Position numbers and translations under genes: made by a program
Origin: Candidatus Aminicenantota bacterium
GTDB taxonomy: Bacteria; Acidobacteriota; Aminicenantia; Aminicenantales; Saccharicenantaceae
Length of the DNA stretch: 64,000 nucleotides
Reading direction: 5' to 3'
Assembly: GCA_014360005.1 (NCBI GenBank)
Contig: JACIYI010000005.1
Coordinates: forward strand, 1 to 64,000
Shown: one piece after another, positions 54,153-62,819 of the stretch
Numbering within the stretch: the stretch's first letter is position 1
Layout of the letters: each line of letters begins with the position of its first letter
The notes under the pieces: generated by a model
What the model was told of the DNA's origin: nothing
What the model saw: only the letters and a program-made list of their open reading frames with translations
Databases searched by the model: none

Positions 54153-55124
54153 ATGATTGCGCTGGTAACCGGAGCCACCGGATTCATCGGCAGTCGCCTC
54201 ATTGAGCAGCTGCTGGCCGACAGCCAGAACAAGGTTTATGCTCTCGTCCGGAACCCGGCCAAACTCAACTGGCTGACCCCGACCAGGAACCTCAGTCTGC
54301 TCGTCGGCGACCTCTTTTCCTTGCCGGCCATCCCGGCTGATTGCCAGGTGGTCTTCCACCTGGCCGGGCTGACCAAGGCCGCTAAACCGTCGGCTTATTA
54401 TACTGTAAACCAGCAGGGAACAGCAAGCTTGCTGGAAAAACTGGTCGGAAGTGGTCTGACCCCCAGGTTCGTTCACCTGAGCAGTCTGGCTGCCGGAAGG
54501 CCCTCAACCGACGGCACTCCGGTCCGCGAAGATGAACCGCCGGCTCCGGCCTCGCCCTACGGTCACAGTAAACTGCTGGCCGAAGAAGAAGTCCTGAAAC
54601 ACAGGGAACAGTTTCCGGTGATCATCCTGAGGGCTGCTGCTATCTACGGTCCGCGCGACCGCGATTTTCTGCAATTTTTTCAGATGGTTAGACGGGGCTG
54701 GCTGCTGACTTTTGATCCGAAGCTGGTCATGAGTTTGTGTTATGTGGACGACCTGGTCCGGGCCCTGGAAATCGCTGCCACCGCTCCGATTACAAGCGGA
54801 GAGATTTATAACGTGGCTGACCCGGTAGCCCGGACCTGGGAAGAAATCGGACTGGAAGCCGCCAGGATAATGAAGCGAAAGGTTAGAAAAATCACCTGCC
54901 CGCTCTGGCTGGTTAAGGGCGCGGCCGGAGTTTCAGAAGCGGTAGCCAGGATTTCCGGTCAGCCAAGCGCTCTCAACCGGAGCAAGTGCCGCGACCTGGA
55001 AAAGAAGTACTGGGTGGCCGAGGTCAGCAAAATCAAACGGGAGCTGGGCTTTGAAACCAGCTGGGACTTCCAGCGGGCCCTGGCTGTAACTCTCTCCTGG
55101 TACCAGGAAAATAAGTTGTTGTAA
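54153..55124 (+). CDS. NAD-dependent epimerase/dehydratase-family protein (extended SDR)
   Basis: This 323-residue protein has a GATGFIGS Rossmann motif at residues 7-14, VVFHLAGLTKAAKP, and the catalytic Tyr-Lys in PYGHSKLLAEE. The C-terminal half is less conserved, with LCYVDDLVRALEIA and a segment of basic residues. Some sphingolipid clusters encode an SDR of this type that reduces 3-ketosphinganine. Its place divergent from the serine palmitoyltransferase-like gene makes that a reasonable guess, not a proof. The ATG at 54153 is chosen over an upstream TTG because the Rossmann strand begins there. Confidence 0.8.
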   Translation: MIALVTGATGFIGSRLIEQLLADSQNKVYALVRNPAKLNWLTPTRNLSLLVGDLFSLPAIPADCQVVFHLAGLTKAAKPSAYYTVNQQGTASLLEKLVGSGLTPRFVHLSSLAAGRPSTDGTPVREDEPPAPASPYGHSKLLAEEEVLKHREQFPVIILRAAAIYGPRDRDFLQFFQMVRRGWLLTFDPKLVMSLCYVDDLVRALEIAATAPITSGEIYNVADPVARTWEEIGLEAARIMKRKVRKITCPLWLVKGAAGVSEAVARISGQPSALNRSKCRDLEKKYWVAEVSKIKRELGFETSWDFQRALAVTLSWYQENKLL

Positions 55125-55199
55125 AAAATTCACTTTATTCAGGCCGGTTTTTCTGCTAATTTCTTAGGATTGAAACATTAATAGCAGGAGTTAATGTTC

Positions 55200-56201
55200 A
55201 TGGAGAGAAAAACTGTTATCAAGGGAATCGGACATTATGTCCCTCCCCGGGTGGTCACCAATTTTGACCTGGAAAAGATGATGAACACCTCGGACCAGTG
55301 GATCCGGGAGCGAACCGGAATAATCGAAAGGCGCTGGGCTGAGCCCGGAGTCGGGACCTCGGACCTGGCCACCGAGGCCGCCCTGAAAGCCATCGAAAAT
55401 GCCGGAATTGACAAATCGGAAATTGATTTTATCATCGCCGCCACGCTCTCCCCCGATCATTATTTCCCGGGCATAGGGGTGATGGTGCAGGCCAAGCTGG
55501 GACTGGGAGAAATAGGAGCCCTGGATGTCCGGGACCAGTGCTCCGGCTTCATCTACGCCCTGTCGGTAGCCGACCAGTACATCCGGACCGGGACTTTCAA
55601 AAAAATTCTGCTGGTAGCCGCCGAACTGCAATCGGCCAACCTGGATTATTCGGACGAAGGCCGCGATATGGCCGTGCTATTTGGCGATGGGGCCGGGGCT
55701 TTAATACTTGAGGCCAATGATTCTGGCGACGGTCGGGGCCTGCTTTCCTGCCATCTCTTCTCTGACGGTCGGTTCGCCAGCGAACTGTGGATGGAAAAAC
55801 CGTCTTCGAAGGATAATCCCACCTTTCGCCCGGAATTTTTTGCCCAGGGAAAATTCTACCCGCGGATGAATGGCCGGACGGTTTTTAAGAATGCCTGCGA
55901 GAAAATGCCCCAGTCGGTAATGCACGGATTGAGGCATCTCGGGCTGACGGTCGACGACATAGATTATCTCATTCCCCACCAGGCCAACGACCGGATTTCT
56001 CAGATGGTGGCCCGCGGCCTGAAAATCCCGGAAGAAAAAGTTATCAGGAATATCAGCCGCTATGGCAACACCACCGCCGCCTCCATCCCCATTGCCCTGT
56101 CGGAAGCAGTCCAGGACGGGCGGATTAAGCCAGAAATGCTGGTAGTACTGACCGCTTTCGGAGCTGGTTTTACCTGGGGCTCGGCTTTCATCAGGTGGTA
56201 A
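55200..56201 (+). CDS. 3-oxoacyl-ACP synthase III (FabH-like)
   Basis: This 333-residue thiolase-fold enzyme has the KAS III triad Cys114 (DQCSGFIY), His260 (IPHQAN) and Asn290 (NTTAAS), with the same 30-residue His-Asn spacing as FabH. TSDQWIRERTGI is the usual N-terminal signature. It starts fatty acid chains from an acyl-CoA, or joins acyl chains in specialised lipids. The ATG at 55200 has AGGAG nine bases upstream; an ATG at 55194 is also possible but too near that site. It follows the epimerase-like gene by 75 bp in the same direction. A role in the proposed lipid cluster is inferred. Confidence 0.88.
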   Translation: MERKTVIKGIGHYVPPRVVTNFDLEKMMNTSDQWIRERTGIIERRWAEPGVGTSDLATEAALKAIENAGIDKSEIDFIIAATLSPDHYFPGIGVMVQAKLGLGEIGALDVRDQCSGFIYALSVADQYIRTGTFKKILLVAAELQSANLDYSDEGRDMAVLFGDGAGALILEANDSGDGRGLLSCHLFSDGRFASELWMEKPSSKDNPTFRPEFFAQGKFYPRMNGRTVFKNACEKMPQSVMHGLRHLGLTVDDIDYLIPHQANDRISQMVARGLKIPEEKVIRNISRYGNTTAASIPIALSEAVQDGRIKPEMLVVLTAFGAGFTWGSAFIRW

Positions 56202-56224
56202 AGTACGGAATTTTTCACTGGCAA

Positions 56225-56252
56225 TTGATATTCAAAATTAATTTATGATAAG
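56225..56252 (+). promoter_or_regulatory. Candidate promoter for the DUF885 gene
   Basis: TTGATA (56225-56230) is separated by 16 bp from GATAAG (56247-56252). The leader would be about 60 nt. Confidence 0.4.
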
Positions 56253-56316
56253 CTAAAAATTTGAGGAAGAAATCAGGCTTAGGCCGGATAAATCAAGACA
56301 CGAGGAGGTCTTAGGA

Positions 56317-58080
56317 ATGAAGAAAACAAAACTCTTAATCTTCAGCGCGGCCATTTTTGTCCTGCTGCTCCCGCTGGGACAGGCTCTGGCCCAGAGCCAG
56401 GAAGACGCCAAATTTCAGAAAATCCTGGAAAATTTCCTGGACGAATACTGGAAATTCTACCCCAGTCAGGCCACCATTGCCGGTTATTACAAATACAATG
56501 ACAAGCTGGAAGACCCCAGTCAGTCCAACGTGGATAAAAGAGATGAGGTCATCAAGAAAATAAACAGCGACATCATCAAGCTCGACCGCTCCAAGCTTTC
56601 CCCTGAGAATCAGCAAGCTCTGAACATCCTGTTCGATCACATCGACCTGGAATTTGTCAGGCTGGAAAATCTGCTGCCCTGGGATTACAACCCGCTGTTC
56701 TACAACGAAATCATAATCAACAGCATCCACAGCCTGCTGACCAAGGATTTTGCTCCGATTGACAGCCGGGTTCGCAGCGCCACCGAAAGAGTCAAGGCCC
56801 TGTCCAACCTGATCAAGCGGGCCAAGGACAACCTGAAGACCCCGGCCCAGATTTACACCGAGACCGCCCTGAAACAGATGCCCCATATCATCAATTTTTA
56901 CAGGGAGGAAGCCCCGGCCCTGGCCGCTGGTGCTTCCGACCCGGTGAAACAGGCTTTCCAGGCTGAACTCAGCAAGGCCGTTCCGCTGCTGGAAGACTAC
57001 CAGAGATACCTGCGCTCGGAGCTGCTGCCAAAATCAACCGGTAATTTCCGTCTGGGGCCGGAAGTCCACCGGCGCCTGATCCAGCGGCTGTCCGGCTCGG
57101 CCATCAGCCAGGAAGAACTGGCCAACCGGGCCCAGGCCGATGTCAAGAACATCCGCCGGGAAATGTTCCTGGTCTGCATCCCCCTGCACAAGATGATGTA
57201 CCCAGAAGTTGACATCGAGCAGCTTCAGGGAGACCCCGACGCCATCTGGAACCGAATCATCAGAAACGTCTTCGACAAAATTAAGGTTTTCCACCCGGCT
57301 AAAGAAGACATGGTTAACCGGATTGCGGCTATGGTTGACAATTTGAAGAAATTCGGACTGGAATCGAAACTCTTCCCCGTTCCGGCTGAACCCCTGGAAA
57401 TCAAAGCCATGCCAGGGTATTTCGCCGGACTGAGCCGGGTCAGGCTGAGCGGTCCGGGAGCCTATGATTCCCAGGGAAAATACACCGTGGAAATCGCCAC
57501 CCTGCCCGATGACTGGTCTGAACAGAAAATTAAAGATTACCTGGAAGAGTACAATAATTTCTACCTGGAGGTGATGACCGCTCAGAGAGTCTTCCCGGGG
57601 AAATTCGTGCCGCTGGTTTCCACCAAGAAAGATTCCAGCCTTATTACCAGGATTTTCCCCAACCAGGCTTTGCTCCTGGGCTGGCCTATCTATGTCCAGC
57701 AGAATCTTATCTATGCCGGCTACGGCGATTATGACCCCCGACTGAGGCTCAACCAGTTGAAACTGATGCTGAAAACCGTCATGGATTTCCAGATGGACCT
57801 GAACATCCATCAGGGCGGCATCACCAAGGAACAGTTCATGAGATACCTGACTGTGACCGGATTCCAGACCGAAGCTGAAGCCGAAAGAACCTGGGAATAC
57901 CTGGTGTTGAGTCCAGGTTCTGGGGCCCTGCCCTACGTCGGCCTGCAGGAGATTCTGGACCTGGAAAAGGACGCCCAGAGAACCAAGGGAGAAGCCTTCA
58001 ACCGGGCCGAATTCCTGACCAAATTGATATCCAATGGCGCTCTGCCCCCGATCCAGTTGAGAAGTAAGGTCATAAACTGA
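56317..58080 (+). CDS. DUF885-family protein, metal motif lost
   Basis: This 587-residue exported protein has a signal peptide (MKKTKLLIFSAAIFVLLLP to about ALAQ). Its helical body matches DUF885, a group of putative metallopeptidases (LDEYWKFYPSQATIAGYYKY, PWDYNPLFYNEI, LPDDWSEQKIKDYLEEYN). Active members have HExxPGH; here the aligned segment is QRVFPGK (residues 423-429), so all three expected metal-site residues are changed. The frame is intact and codon use is normal, which argues for a conserved pseudoenzyme rather than decay. AGGAGG precedes the ATG and a good terminator follows. Confidence 0.82.
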   Translation: MKKTKLLIFSAAIFVLLLPLGQALAQSQEDAKFQKILENFLDEYWKFYPSQATIAGYYKYNDKLEDPSQSNVDKRDEVIKKINSDIIKLDRSKLSPENQQALNILFDHIDLEFVRLENLLPWDYNPLFYNEIIINSIHSLLTKDFAPIDSRVRSATERVKALSNLIKRAKDNLKTPAQIYTETALKQMPHIINFYREEAPALAAGASDPVKQAFQAELSKAVPLLEDYQRYLRSELLPKSTGNFRLGPEVHRRLIQRLSGSAISQEELANRAQADVKNIRREMFLVCIPLHKMMYPEVDIEQLQGDPDAIWNRIIRNVFDKIKVFHPAKEDMVNRIAAMVDNLKKFGLESKLFPVPAEPLEIKAMPGYFAGLSRVRLSGPGAYDSQGKYTVEIATLPDDWSEQKIKDYLEEYNNFYLEVMTAQRVFPGKFVPLVSTKKDSSLITRIFPNQALLLGWPIYVQQNLIYAGYGDYDPRLRLNQLKLMLKTVMDFQMDLNIHQGGITKEQFMRYLTVTGFQTEAEAERTWEYLVLSPGSGALPYVGLQEILDLEKDAQRTKGEAFNRAEFLTKLISNGALPPIQLRSKVIN

Positions 58081-58090
58081 TAACCATCAG

Positions 58091-58126
58091 GGAGGAGAGG
58101 ATGTTTTTCTTCTCCTCCTTTTTTTT
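58091..58126 (+). terminator. Rho-independent terminator of the DUF885 gene
   Basis: A perfect 8-bp stem (GGAGGAGA against TCTCCTCC) is followed by eight T residues. It lies 10 bp after the stop codon. Confidence 0.85.
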
Positions 58127-58169
58127 ATTTAAAAGGGTCTAAAAAGCAACCTGGTTCAGTAGAAAGAAA

Positions 58170-58985
58170 ATGGAACAAAAAGGAAACCAAGGCCAGCAGC
58201 TCCAGCTGGTGGACTCCCATGCCCATATTGATATGCCAGAATTCAACCGCGACCGGGCCCTGGTAGTGGCCAGAGCCCGGCAGCAGGGGGTTCGCTGGAT
58301 ACTCTGTCCTCTTGACCTGTGTTCAGCAGACAGCCTGAAAAATGGCCGGCAGCTACAGGAAGAAGAGGGCAGCAGCATCTTCCTGGCAGCTGGAGTCCAC
58401 CCTCACCAGGCCGATCAGCTTAATTCGGGACATCTGGAAACCTTAAAAAAGCTGGCAGCTGAGAAAAAAATCGTGGCTGTGGGTGAGATAGGGCTGGACT
58501 TCCATTACAATTTCTCGACACCAGAAAAACAGGTAGAAGCCTTCCGACTCCAGCTGGAACTGGCATCTCAACTCAAGCTACCGGTTATCATCCACAGCCG
58601 GCTGGCTGAAAAAAAACTACTGGAGCTCATACCGCCCGCCGGCTTCAGCCCGCGGGGCATACTGCACTGTTATACCGAATCGCTGGCCACGGCCAGGAAA
58701 ATGGTGGAACGGGGTTTCCTGATTTCTTTCTCCGGTATTCTCACCTACCCCCGGGCCGAAGACCTGAGGGAGACCGCCCGGAAGTTGCCGCTGGACTGCC
58801 TGCTGGTGGAAACCGACTCCCCCTACCTGACCCCGGTTCCGGAAAAGCAGGCTCACCGGAGAAACGAGCCGGCTTTTGTCGTTTCCACGGCCCGCCGGCT
58901 GGCCGACCTCCATCAAATCTCCTTAGATAAACTGGCTCTTTTAACCACCGCTAATTTTTTCTCCCTGTTTAAATTGCAAAAATAA
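58170..58985 (+). CDS. tatD: TatD-family metal-dependent hydrolase
   Basis: This 271-residue TIM-barrel protein has the TatD metal-site segments VDSHAHIDMPEF, AAGVHPHQAD, VAVGEIGLDFHYN, LPVIIHSR, GILHCYTES and LVETDSPYLTPVP. TatD proteins have 3'-5' exonuclease or D-aminoacyl-tRNA deacylase-like activity depending on member. No strong ribosome-binding site precedes the ATG. It begins a plus-strand run with the prenyl synthase and CYTH genes. The family assignment is firm, the cellular substrate is not. Confidence 0.92.
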   Translation: MEQKGNQGQQLQLVDSHAHIDMPEFNRDRALVVARARQQGVRWILCPLDLCSADSLKNGRQLQEEEGSSIFLAAGVHPHQADQLNSGHLETLKKLAAEKKIVAVGEIGLDFHYNFSTPEKQVEAFRLQLELASQLKLPVIIHSRLAEKKLLELIPPAGFSPRGILHCYTESLATARKMVERGFLISFSGILTYPRAEDLRETARKLPLDCLLVETDSPYLTPVPEKQAHRRNEPAFVVSTARRLADLHQISLDKLALLTTANFFSLFKLQK

Positions 58986-59036
58986 ACAGCCGGTGTTAAG
59001 ATAGACAGCGCCTTACCGGCTATCCTAACTTTTATC

Positions 59037-60059
59037 ATGGCCAGAGAATACTCAACCCTGCCCCGACCGAGTGTGCTGCCCGGACCAGCAGAAATATTCG
59101 CTCCCGTCAGCCGAAAACTCCGCTCGGTAAACAGGGCACTCAGGTCCTGGCCGGGCCGCGCTTCCCCGGTGCTACTTAGAATGGCCCGCCAGACTGTTTC
59201 CAAACAGGGGAAATTGATACGGCCGGGGATTCTTCTGCTGATAACCGGCCACCTCGGGTATAAAGGAAAGAATGACACCATCCTGGCGGCGGCGGTTGAA
59301 GCCATCCACCTGGCCAGCCTGATCCATGACGACATCATTGACCGTTCAGCCTACCGCCGGGGAGAAAAAACCGCTGTCGAAAGGTTCGGACCGAATTTAA
59401 GCCTGCTGCTTGGCGATTTTTTCTTTATTCGCTCCATCGCCCGGACCCTCTGCTCAGAAGACCCGGAAATCCCCCAGATGCTGGCCGCCACCGCCCAGAA
59501 AATGATTGAGGGAGAGATGGAAGAACTGGAGGAGAGTTTTAATCTCAACCTGACCCCAGACCGCTACCTGAAGATAATTGAAAAAAAGACAGCCAGCCTT
59601 TTCCAGACCACCTGCCGGCTGGGCTGCCGCCTGGGAGGGACCGGGAGAAAAGAAGAGACTGCTCTGGCAGAATACGGGCTAAACCTGGGACTGGCTTTCC
59701 AGGTGATAGACGACCTGCTGGACCTGGTCGGCCAGCCCGCAGAAACCGGTAAGACCGCTTTTTCCGACCTCAGGGAAGGCCGGGTAACCCTGCCTTTAAT
59801 CGTAGCTCTGAAGCACCAGGAGCCAGCTGCCCGAAGAGAATTAAAACGCCGGCTGGAAAGAATCAGCCGCGACCAGGACCGGGCCAGTATTTCCAGCCTA
59901 CTGGCCATAATGAAAAGGTCTGGTGCTTTCCGCTTAACCTTCGAGCAAGCCCTGGCCCTGGCCGGAAAAGCCCGGCAGGCAGCCCTGGCCCTGAAGCCAT
60001 CTCCCCACCGCCAGTCGCTGCTGCAGCTGGTGGATTTTGTCCTGTGGAGAAAAAAATAG
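59037..60059 (+). CDS. Trans-polyprenyl diphosphate synthase
   Basis: This 340-residue cytoplasmic enzyme condenses isopentenyl diphosphate units onto an allylic primer. The first Asp-rich motif is HDDIIDRSAYRRGEKT and the second is FQVIDDLLDLVGQ; GKLIRPGILLL and LLLGDFFF are also typical. Residues before the first Asp motif match long-chain (octaprenyl or solanesyl) types, whose product would be a quinone side chain. The exact chain length cannot be read. It overlaps none of its neighbours; the next ATG is 15 bp after its stop. No clear ribosome-binding site is seen. Confidence 0.9.
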   Translation: MAREYSTLPRPSVLPGPAEIFAPVSRKLRSVNRALRSWPGRASPVLLRMARQTVSKQGKLIRPGILLLITGHLGYKGKNDTILAAAVEAIHLASLIHDDIIDRSAYRRGEKTAVERFGPNLSLLLGDFFFIRSIARTLCSEDPEIPQMLAATAQKMIEGEMEELEESFNLNLTPDRYLKIIEKKTASLFQTTCRLGCRLGGTGRKEETALAEYGLNLGLAFQVIDDLLDLVGQPAETGKTAFSDLREGRVTLPLIVALKHQEPAARRELKRRLERISRDQDRASISSLLAIMKRSGAFRLTFEQALALAGKARQAALALKPSPHRQSLLQLVDFVLWRKK

Positions 60060-60073
60060 CCGGGAAGAAAAAC

Positions 60074-60673
60074 ATGATAGAAATTGAAGTCAAGCTAAGA
60101 ATCTCCAGCCTGAAAGAAACCAGGCAGAAATTGCTGGAGCTGGGCTGCCGGATTGACCGGGACTGGTACCGCGAATGGAATTCCCTTTATGATTTCGCCG
60201 ACGGTCGCCTGGAAAAAAGCCAGCAGGCCCTGCGCCTCAGGCGGATAGGCCGGAAAGCCTTTTTAACCTATAAGGGCCAGCCCCTGAAATCCCGGTCTTT
60301 TAAGGTCAGGGAAGAATACGAAAGCGAAGTCAAAAATTTTAGGCATTTCAAGAAAATCCTGCAGAAACTCGGATTAAGACCGGCCTTTGAATACCGCAAG
60401 AAGCGAATGTTGCTGCGGAAAGACCGGGTGAAAATCTGCCTGGACGAGACCGAGGTAGGAAATTTCCTGGAACTTGAGGGTAAGAGAAGCGATATAGTCA
60501 AGCTGGCCCGGCAGCTGGGCTTCTCCCGGAAGGATTTTATCAAGCTGGATTATGTGCAGATGATAAAAGAAAAGAGGCAGCGAGATTACTTATCCTCTTC
60601 CTCAAAACCGCCTTCTTCCTCTTCCTCAACTTCCAATTCTTCCAGTTCTTCTTCCAGCTCTTCCTCTTCCTGA
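60074..60673 (+). CDS. CYTH-domain protein (class IV adenylate cyclase-like) with Ser-rich tail
   Basis: This 199-residue protein has the CYTH N-terminal ExExK motif (IEIEVKL) and the tunnel-lining charged strands ALRLRRIGRKAFLTYKG, REEYESEV, KKRMLLRKDRVKICLDE and FLELEGKR. CYTH proteins act on triphosphates, as thiamine triphosphatase, inorganic triphosphatase or adenylate cyclase. The last 29 or so residues include 21 serines. This tail is encoded antisense to the acidic tail of rpoZ and overlaps it by 88 bp. The ATG at 60074 puts the motif at the N-terminus as in homologs; a GTG at 60044 would overlap the preceding gene. The true activity is unknown. Confidence 0.85.
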   Translation: MIEIEVKLRISSLKETRQKLLELGCRIDRDWYREWNSLYDFADGRLEKSQQALRLRRIGRKAFLTYKGQPLKSRSFKVREEYESEVKNFRHFKKILQKLGLRPAFEYRKKRMLLRKDRVKICLDETEVGNFLELEGKRSDIVKLARQLGFSRKDFIKLDYVQMIKEKRQRDYLSSSSKPPSSSSSTSNSSSSSSSSSSS

Positions 60674-60942
60674 CCTTCGTACTCCGATTCAACCTCAGAT
60701 TCGCCGGCAGCTAATGGCAGGGCTTCGGTCAGCAGCACCTCTTCCTCTTCCAGTCCTTCCTCTCTCTTGAAAGGCAGGATTTCATACTGGACGGCCCCGG
60801 ACTTAATTTCTTCCTGGGCGATGCGGATGGGATTGCGGTGTCTGGATTTAATCTTGGGGTGGGCGCCCTTGAGGAGCTGCTTGGCTCTCTGGGCGGCAAC
60901 TATGATAAAACGAAACTTGCTGTCAAAGGCATTTTCTTTCAA
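60586..60942 (-). CDS. rpoZ: RNA polymerase omega subunit with long acidic tail
   Basis: This 118-residue protein has the omega core: FDSKFRFIIVAAQRAKQLLKG followed by NPIRIAQEEIKSG. Omega helps fold and stabilise the beta' subunit. The tail from about residue 61 to the end holds 29 Glu and one Asp in 58 residues. The start is TTG at 60942, with AAGGAG about nine bases upstream. The last 88 bp overlap the CYTH gene on the other strand. A TATAAT at 60982-60987 (minus strand) may be its -10 box, but no good -35 was found. Confidence 0.88.
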   Translation of the reverse strand: MKENAFDSKFRFIIVAAQRAKQLLKGAHPKIKSRHRNPIRIAQEEIKSGAVQYEILPFKREEGLEEEEVLLTEALPLAAGESEVESEYEGQEEEELEEELEELEVEEEEEGGFEEEDK

Positions 60943-61252
60943 AGACGGTTATCTCCTTCTCCGGATATCTGGCGAAAATGGATTATAAGAATAGCAGATT
61001 TGACCTGAAATATCAAGGCAGGGCAGTGGCTTGATGGCCGCCGGAGCCTGGTCAAGCAAACAGTAGCGCTTACATCCTGCTGACTGGCAGATAGCCTTCC
61101 CGGTTTCCCCGAAAACCCAGTTACCGGGCTTCAATCGGAGCGAAATTTCTGATTGACACCCGTAAGCCGCTGTGCTAAAGAAAGAAACGTTATTTTTGAA
61201 AACTGGTTGCTTTTGGAAAATAAATATACTCACTAAGACAGGAGCACCCGGC
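60943..61252. other. Divergent intergenic region between rpoZ and agcS
   Basis: No gene is seen in these 310 bp. It contains the rpoZ leader, short inverted repeats (for example CTTGA/TCAAG around 61033-61060, CCCGGT/ACCGGG around 61109-61130) and the agcS promoter. I looked for glycine, cobalamin and other riboswitches because of the transporter gene and found no convincing match. Confidence 0.4.
61153..61181 (+). promoter_or_regulatory. Promoter for agcS
   Basis: A perfect TTGACA (61153-61158) is separated by 17 bp from TAAAGA (61176-61181), with an extended TG before the -10. The leader would be about 65 nt. Confidence 0.5.
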
Positions 61253-62623
61253 ATGGAACTTTTCCTTAATAATCTGGCTGGCTGGCTGGACAAGACCGCT
61301 TCTAACATCTGGACCATCATGGTACCCATACTTTTCGGCGTGGGCCTGGTTTTGACCATCAGGATTGGCTTTCTTCAGTTCAGGAAGCTGGGAACAGCCT
61401 TCAGGGTGATGTTCAGCCGCTCTTCCAGAAAGGGAGGCGGAGAGGGAGACGTTTCGCCTTTTGCCGCGGTCTCCACCGCCCTGGCCGCCACTGTCGGCAA
61501 CGGCAACATCGCCGGTGTAGCTACTGCCCTTTACTGGGGCGGGCCGGGAGCCATTTTCTGGATGTGGATCTGTGGCTTCCTGGGAATGGCGACCAAGTTT
61601 TCCGAAGCTTTCCTGGGTGTTCTCTACCGGGAAAAACACCCTGACGGCACCATCGCCGGCGGCCCGATGTATTACATCAAGAACGGTCTGAATAAAACCA
61701 ACTTTGCCGTCTTCTTGGCCGGTTTCTTTGCGGTTTGCGGGGCTTTTGCTGCCCTTTTCGGCACCGGCAACATGATGCAGAGCAACCAGATGTCGCTGGC
61801 CTTCAAGACTCAGTTTGGAATTCCCCCAGTAATCACTGGAACGATAATAACCTTTTTCGTCGGACTGGTGATAATTGGCGGGATTAAGAGAATAGGGGCT
61901 GTGGCTGAAAGGCTGGTCCCGACCATGATTGTTCTTTACCTCGGGGCCGGAATTATAGTTCTCATCGATAATATCGGGGCCGTGCCTAAAGCCTTCTTCC
62001 TGATCTTTGAATATGCCTTCACTCCAGCTGCGGCCATGGGTGGATTTCTCGGTGCTACCATCAAAAATGCCATCCAGTTCGGAGCCAGGCGCGGCATCCT
62101 GTCCAACGAAGCCGGCCTGGGCAGCGCCCCCATTGCTCACGCTGCAGCCCAGACCCCCAGCCCCCTCCACCAGGGCCTCATCGGGGTGATGGAAGCTTTC
62201 ATCGACACCATCCTGGTCTGCACCTTTACCGCCCTTATCAATCTTTCGTCTGGAGTCTGGACCAGCGGGGTTTCTGGTTCGGCCATGACCGTGACCGCTT
62301 TTTCCAAGACCCTGCCCCACGTCGGTGGCTTAATTGTCTCAGTCTGCTCTTTCTTTTTCGGCTACACCACCCTTATCGGCTGGTGCTACTACGGAGAACA
62401 GTGCTTAAAGTATCTGTTCGGCATTAAGATAGCTACGCCCTACCGCCTGGTCTTCATTGCTCTGACCTTTATCGGAGCGGTGGTCTCGATTGAGATTGTC
62501 TTTTTCATGGGAGATATCGCCAATGCCTTTATGGCTTTCCCCAATCTCATAGGATTGCTGTTGCTGTCAGGCGTCCTGGCCAAACGACTAAAAGAGATGA
62601 AGGCCAGGCACCCGGAACTTTGA
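61253..62623 (+). CDS. Sodium:alanine/glycine symporter (AGCS family)
   Basis: This 456-residue inner-membrane transporter imports small neutral amino acids with sodium. It has about ten hydrophobic helices and AGCS signatures: PFAAVSTALAATVGNGNIAGVATAL (quoted in part), GGPGAIFWMWICGFLGMATKF, GGPMYYI, and FGARRGILSNEAGLGSAPIAHAAAQ around residues 280-305. The ATG at 61253 has AGGAG eight bases upstream. It stands alone with its own promoter. It fits an amino-acid-using lifestyle together with the peptidases, hutH and threonine dehydrogenase genes. Confidence 0.93.
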   Translation: MELFLNNLAGWLDKTASNIWTIMVPILFGVGLVLTIRIGFLQFRKLGTAFRVMFSRSSRKGGGEGDVSPFAAVSTALAATVGNGNIAGVATALYWGGPGAIFWMWICGFLGMATKFSEAFLGVLYREKHPDGTIAGGPMYYIKNGLNKTNFAVFLAGFFAVCGAFAALFGTGNMMQSNQMSLAFKTQFGIPPVITGTIITFFVGLVIIGGIKRIGAVAERLVPTMIVLYLGAGIIVLIDNIGAVPKAFFLIFEYAFTPAAAMGGFLGATIKNAIQFGARRGILSNEAGLGSAPIAHAAAQTPSPLHQGLIGVMEAFIDTILVCTFTALINLSSGVWTSGVSGSAMTVTAFSKTLPHVGGLIVSVCSFFFGYTTLIGWCYYGEQCLKYLFGIKIATPYRLVFIALTFIGAVVSIEIVFFMGDIANAFMAFPNLIGLLLLSGVLAKRLKEMKARHPEL

Positions 62624-62819
62624 GATAGTAACAAGCTGAGATTCAACTGGTGGCGGGGCTCAAAGTTCCAACCTATTTTCGGGCCTATCTTGACTTGCAG
62701 CGGATTGAGGGCAGCTCCCCAATCAAAATCAATGCTTCAGGTTCAAAAGTCCGGGAAAAGTAAATCAAAATAATCAGGTCTGGATAAAAGTCAGGAAATT
62801 TAAAATTTTTGGGAAGGGC

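Noticed and set aside
60943..61252. A riboswitch upstream of the amino acid symporter.
   Set aside because: Glycine, cobalamin and other common cores were looked for on both strands and no conserved set of boxes was found.
61190..62320. Long open frame of about 376 codons antisense to the AGCS symporter.
   Set aside because: It mirrors the codon structure of a certain gene, has no recognisable family segments, and has no ribosome-binding site.
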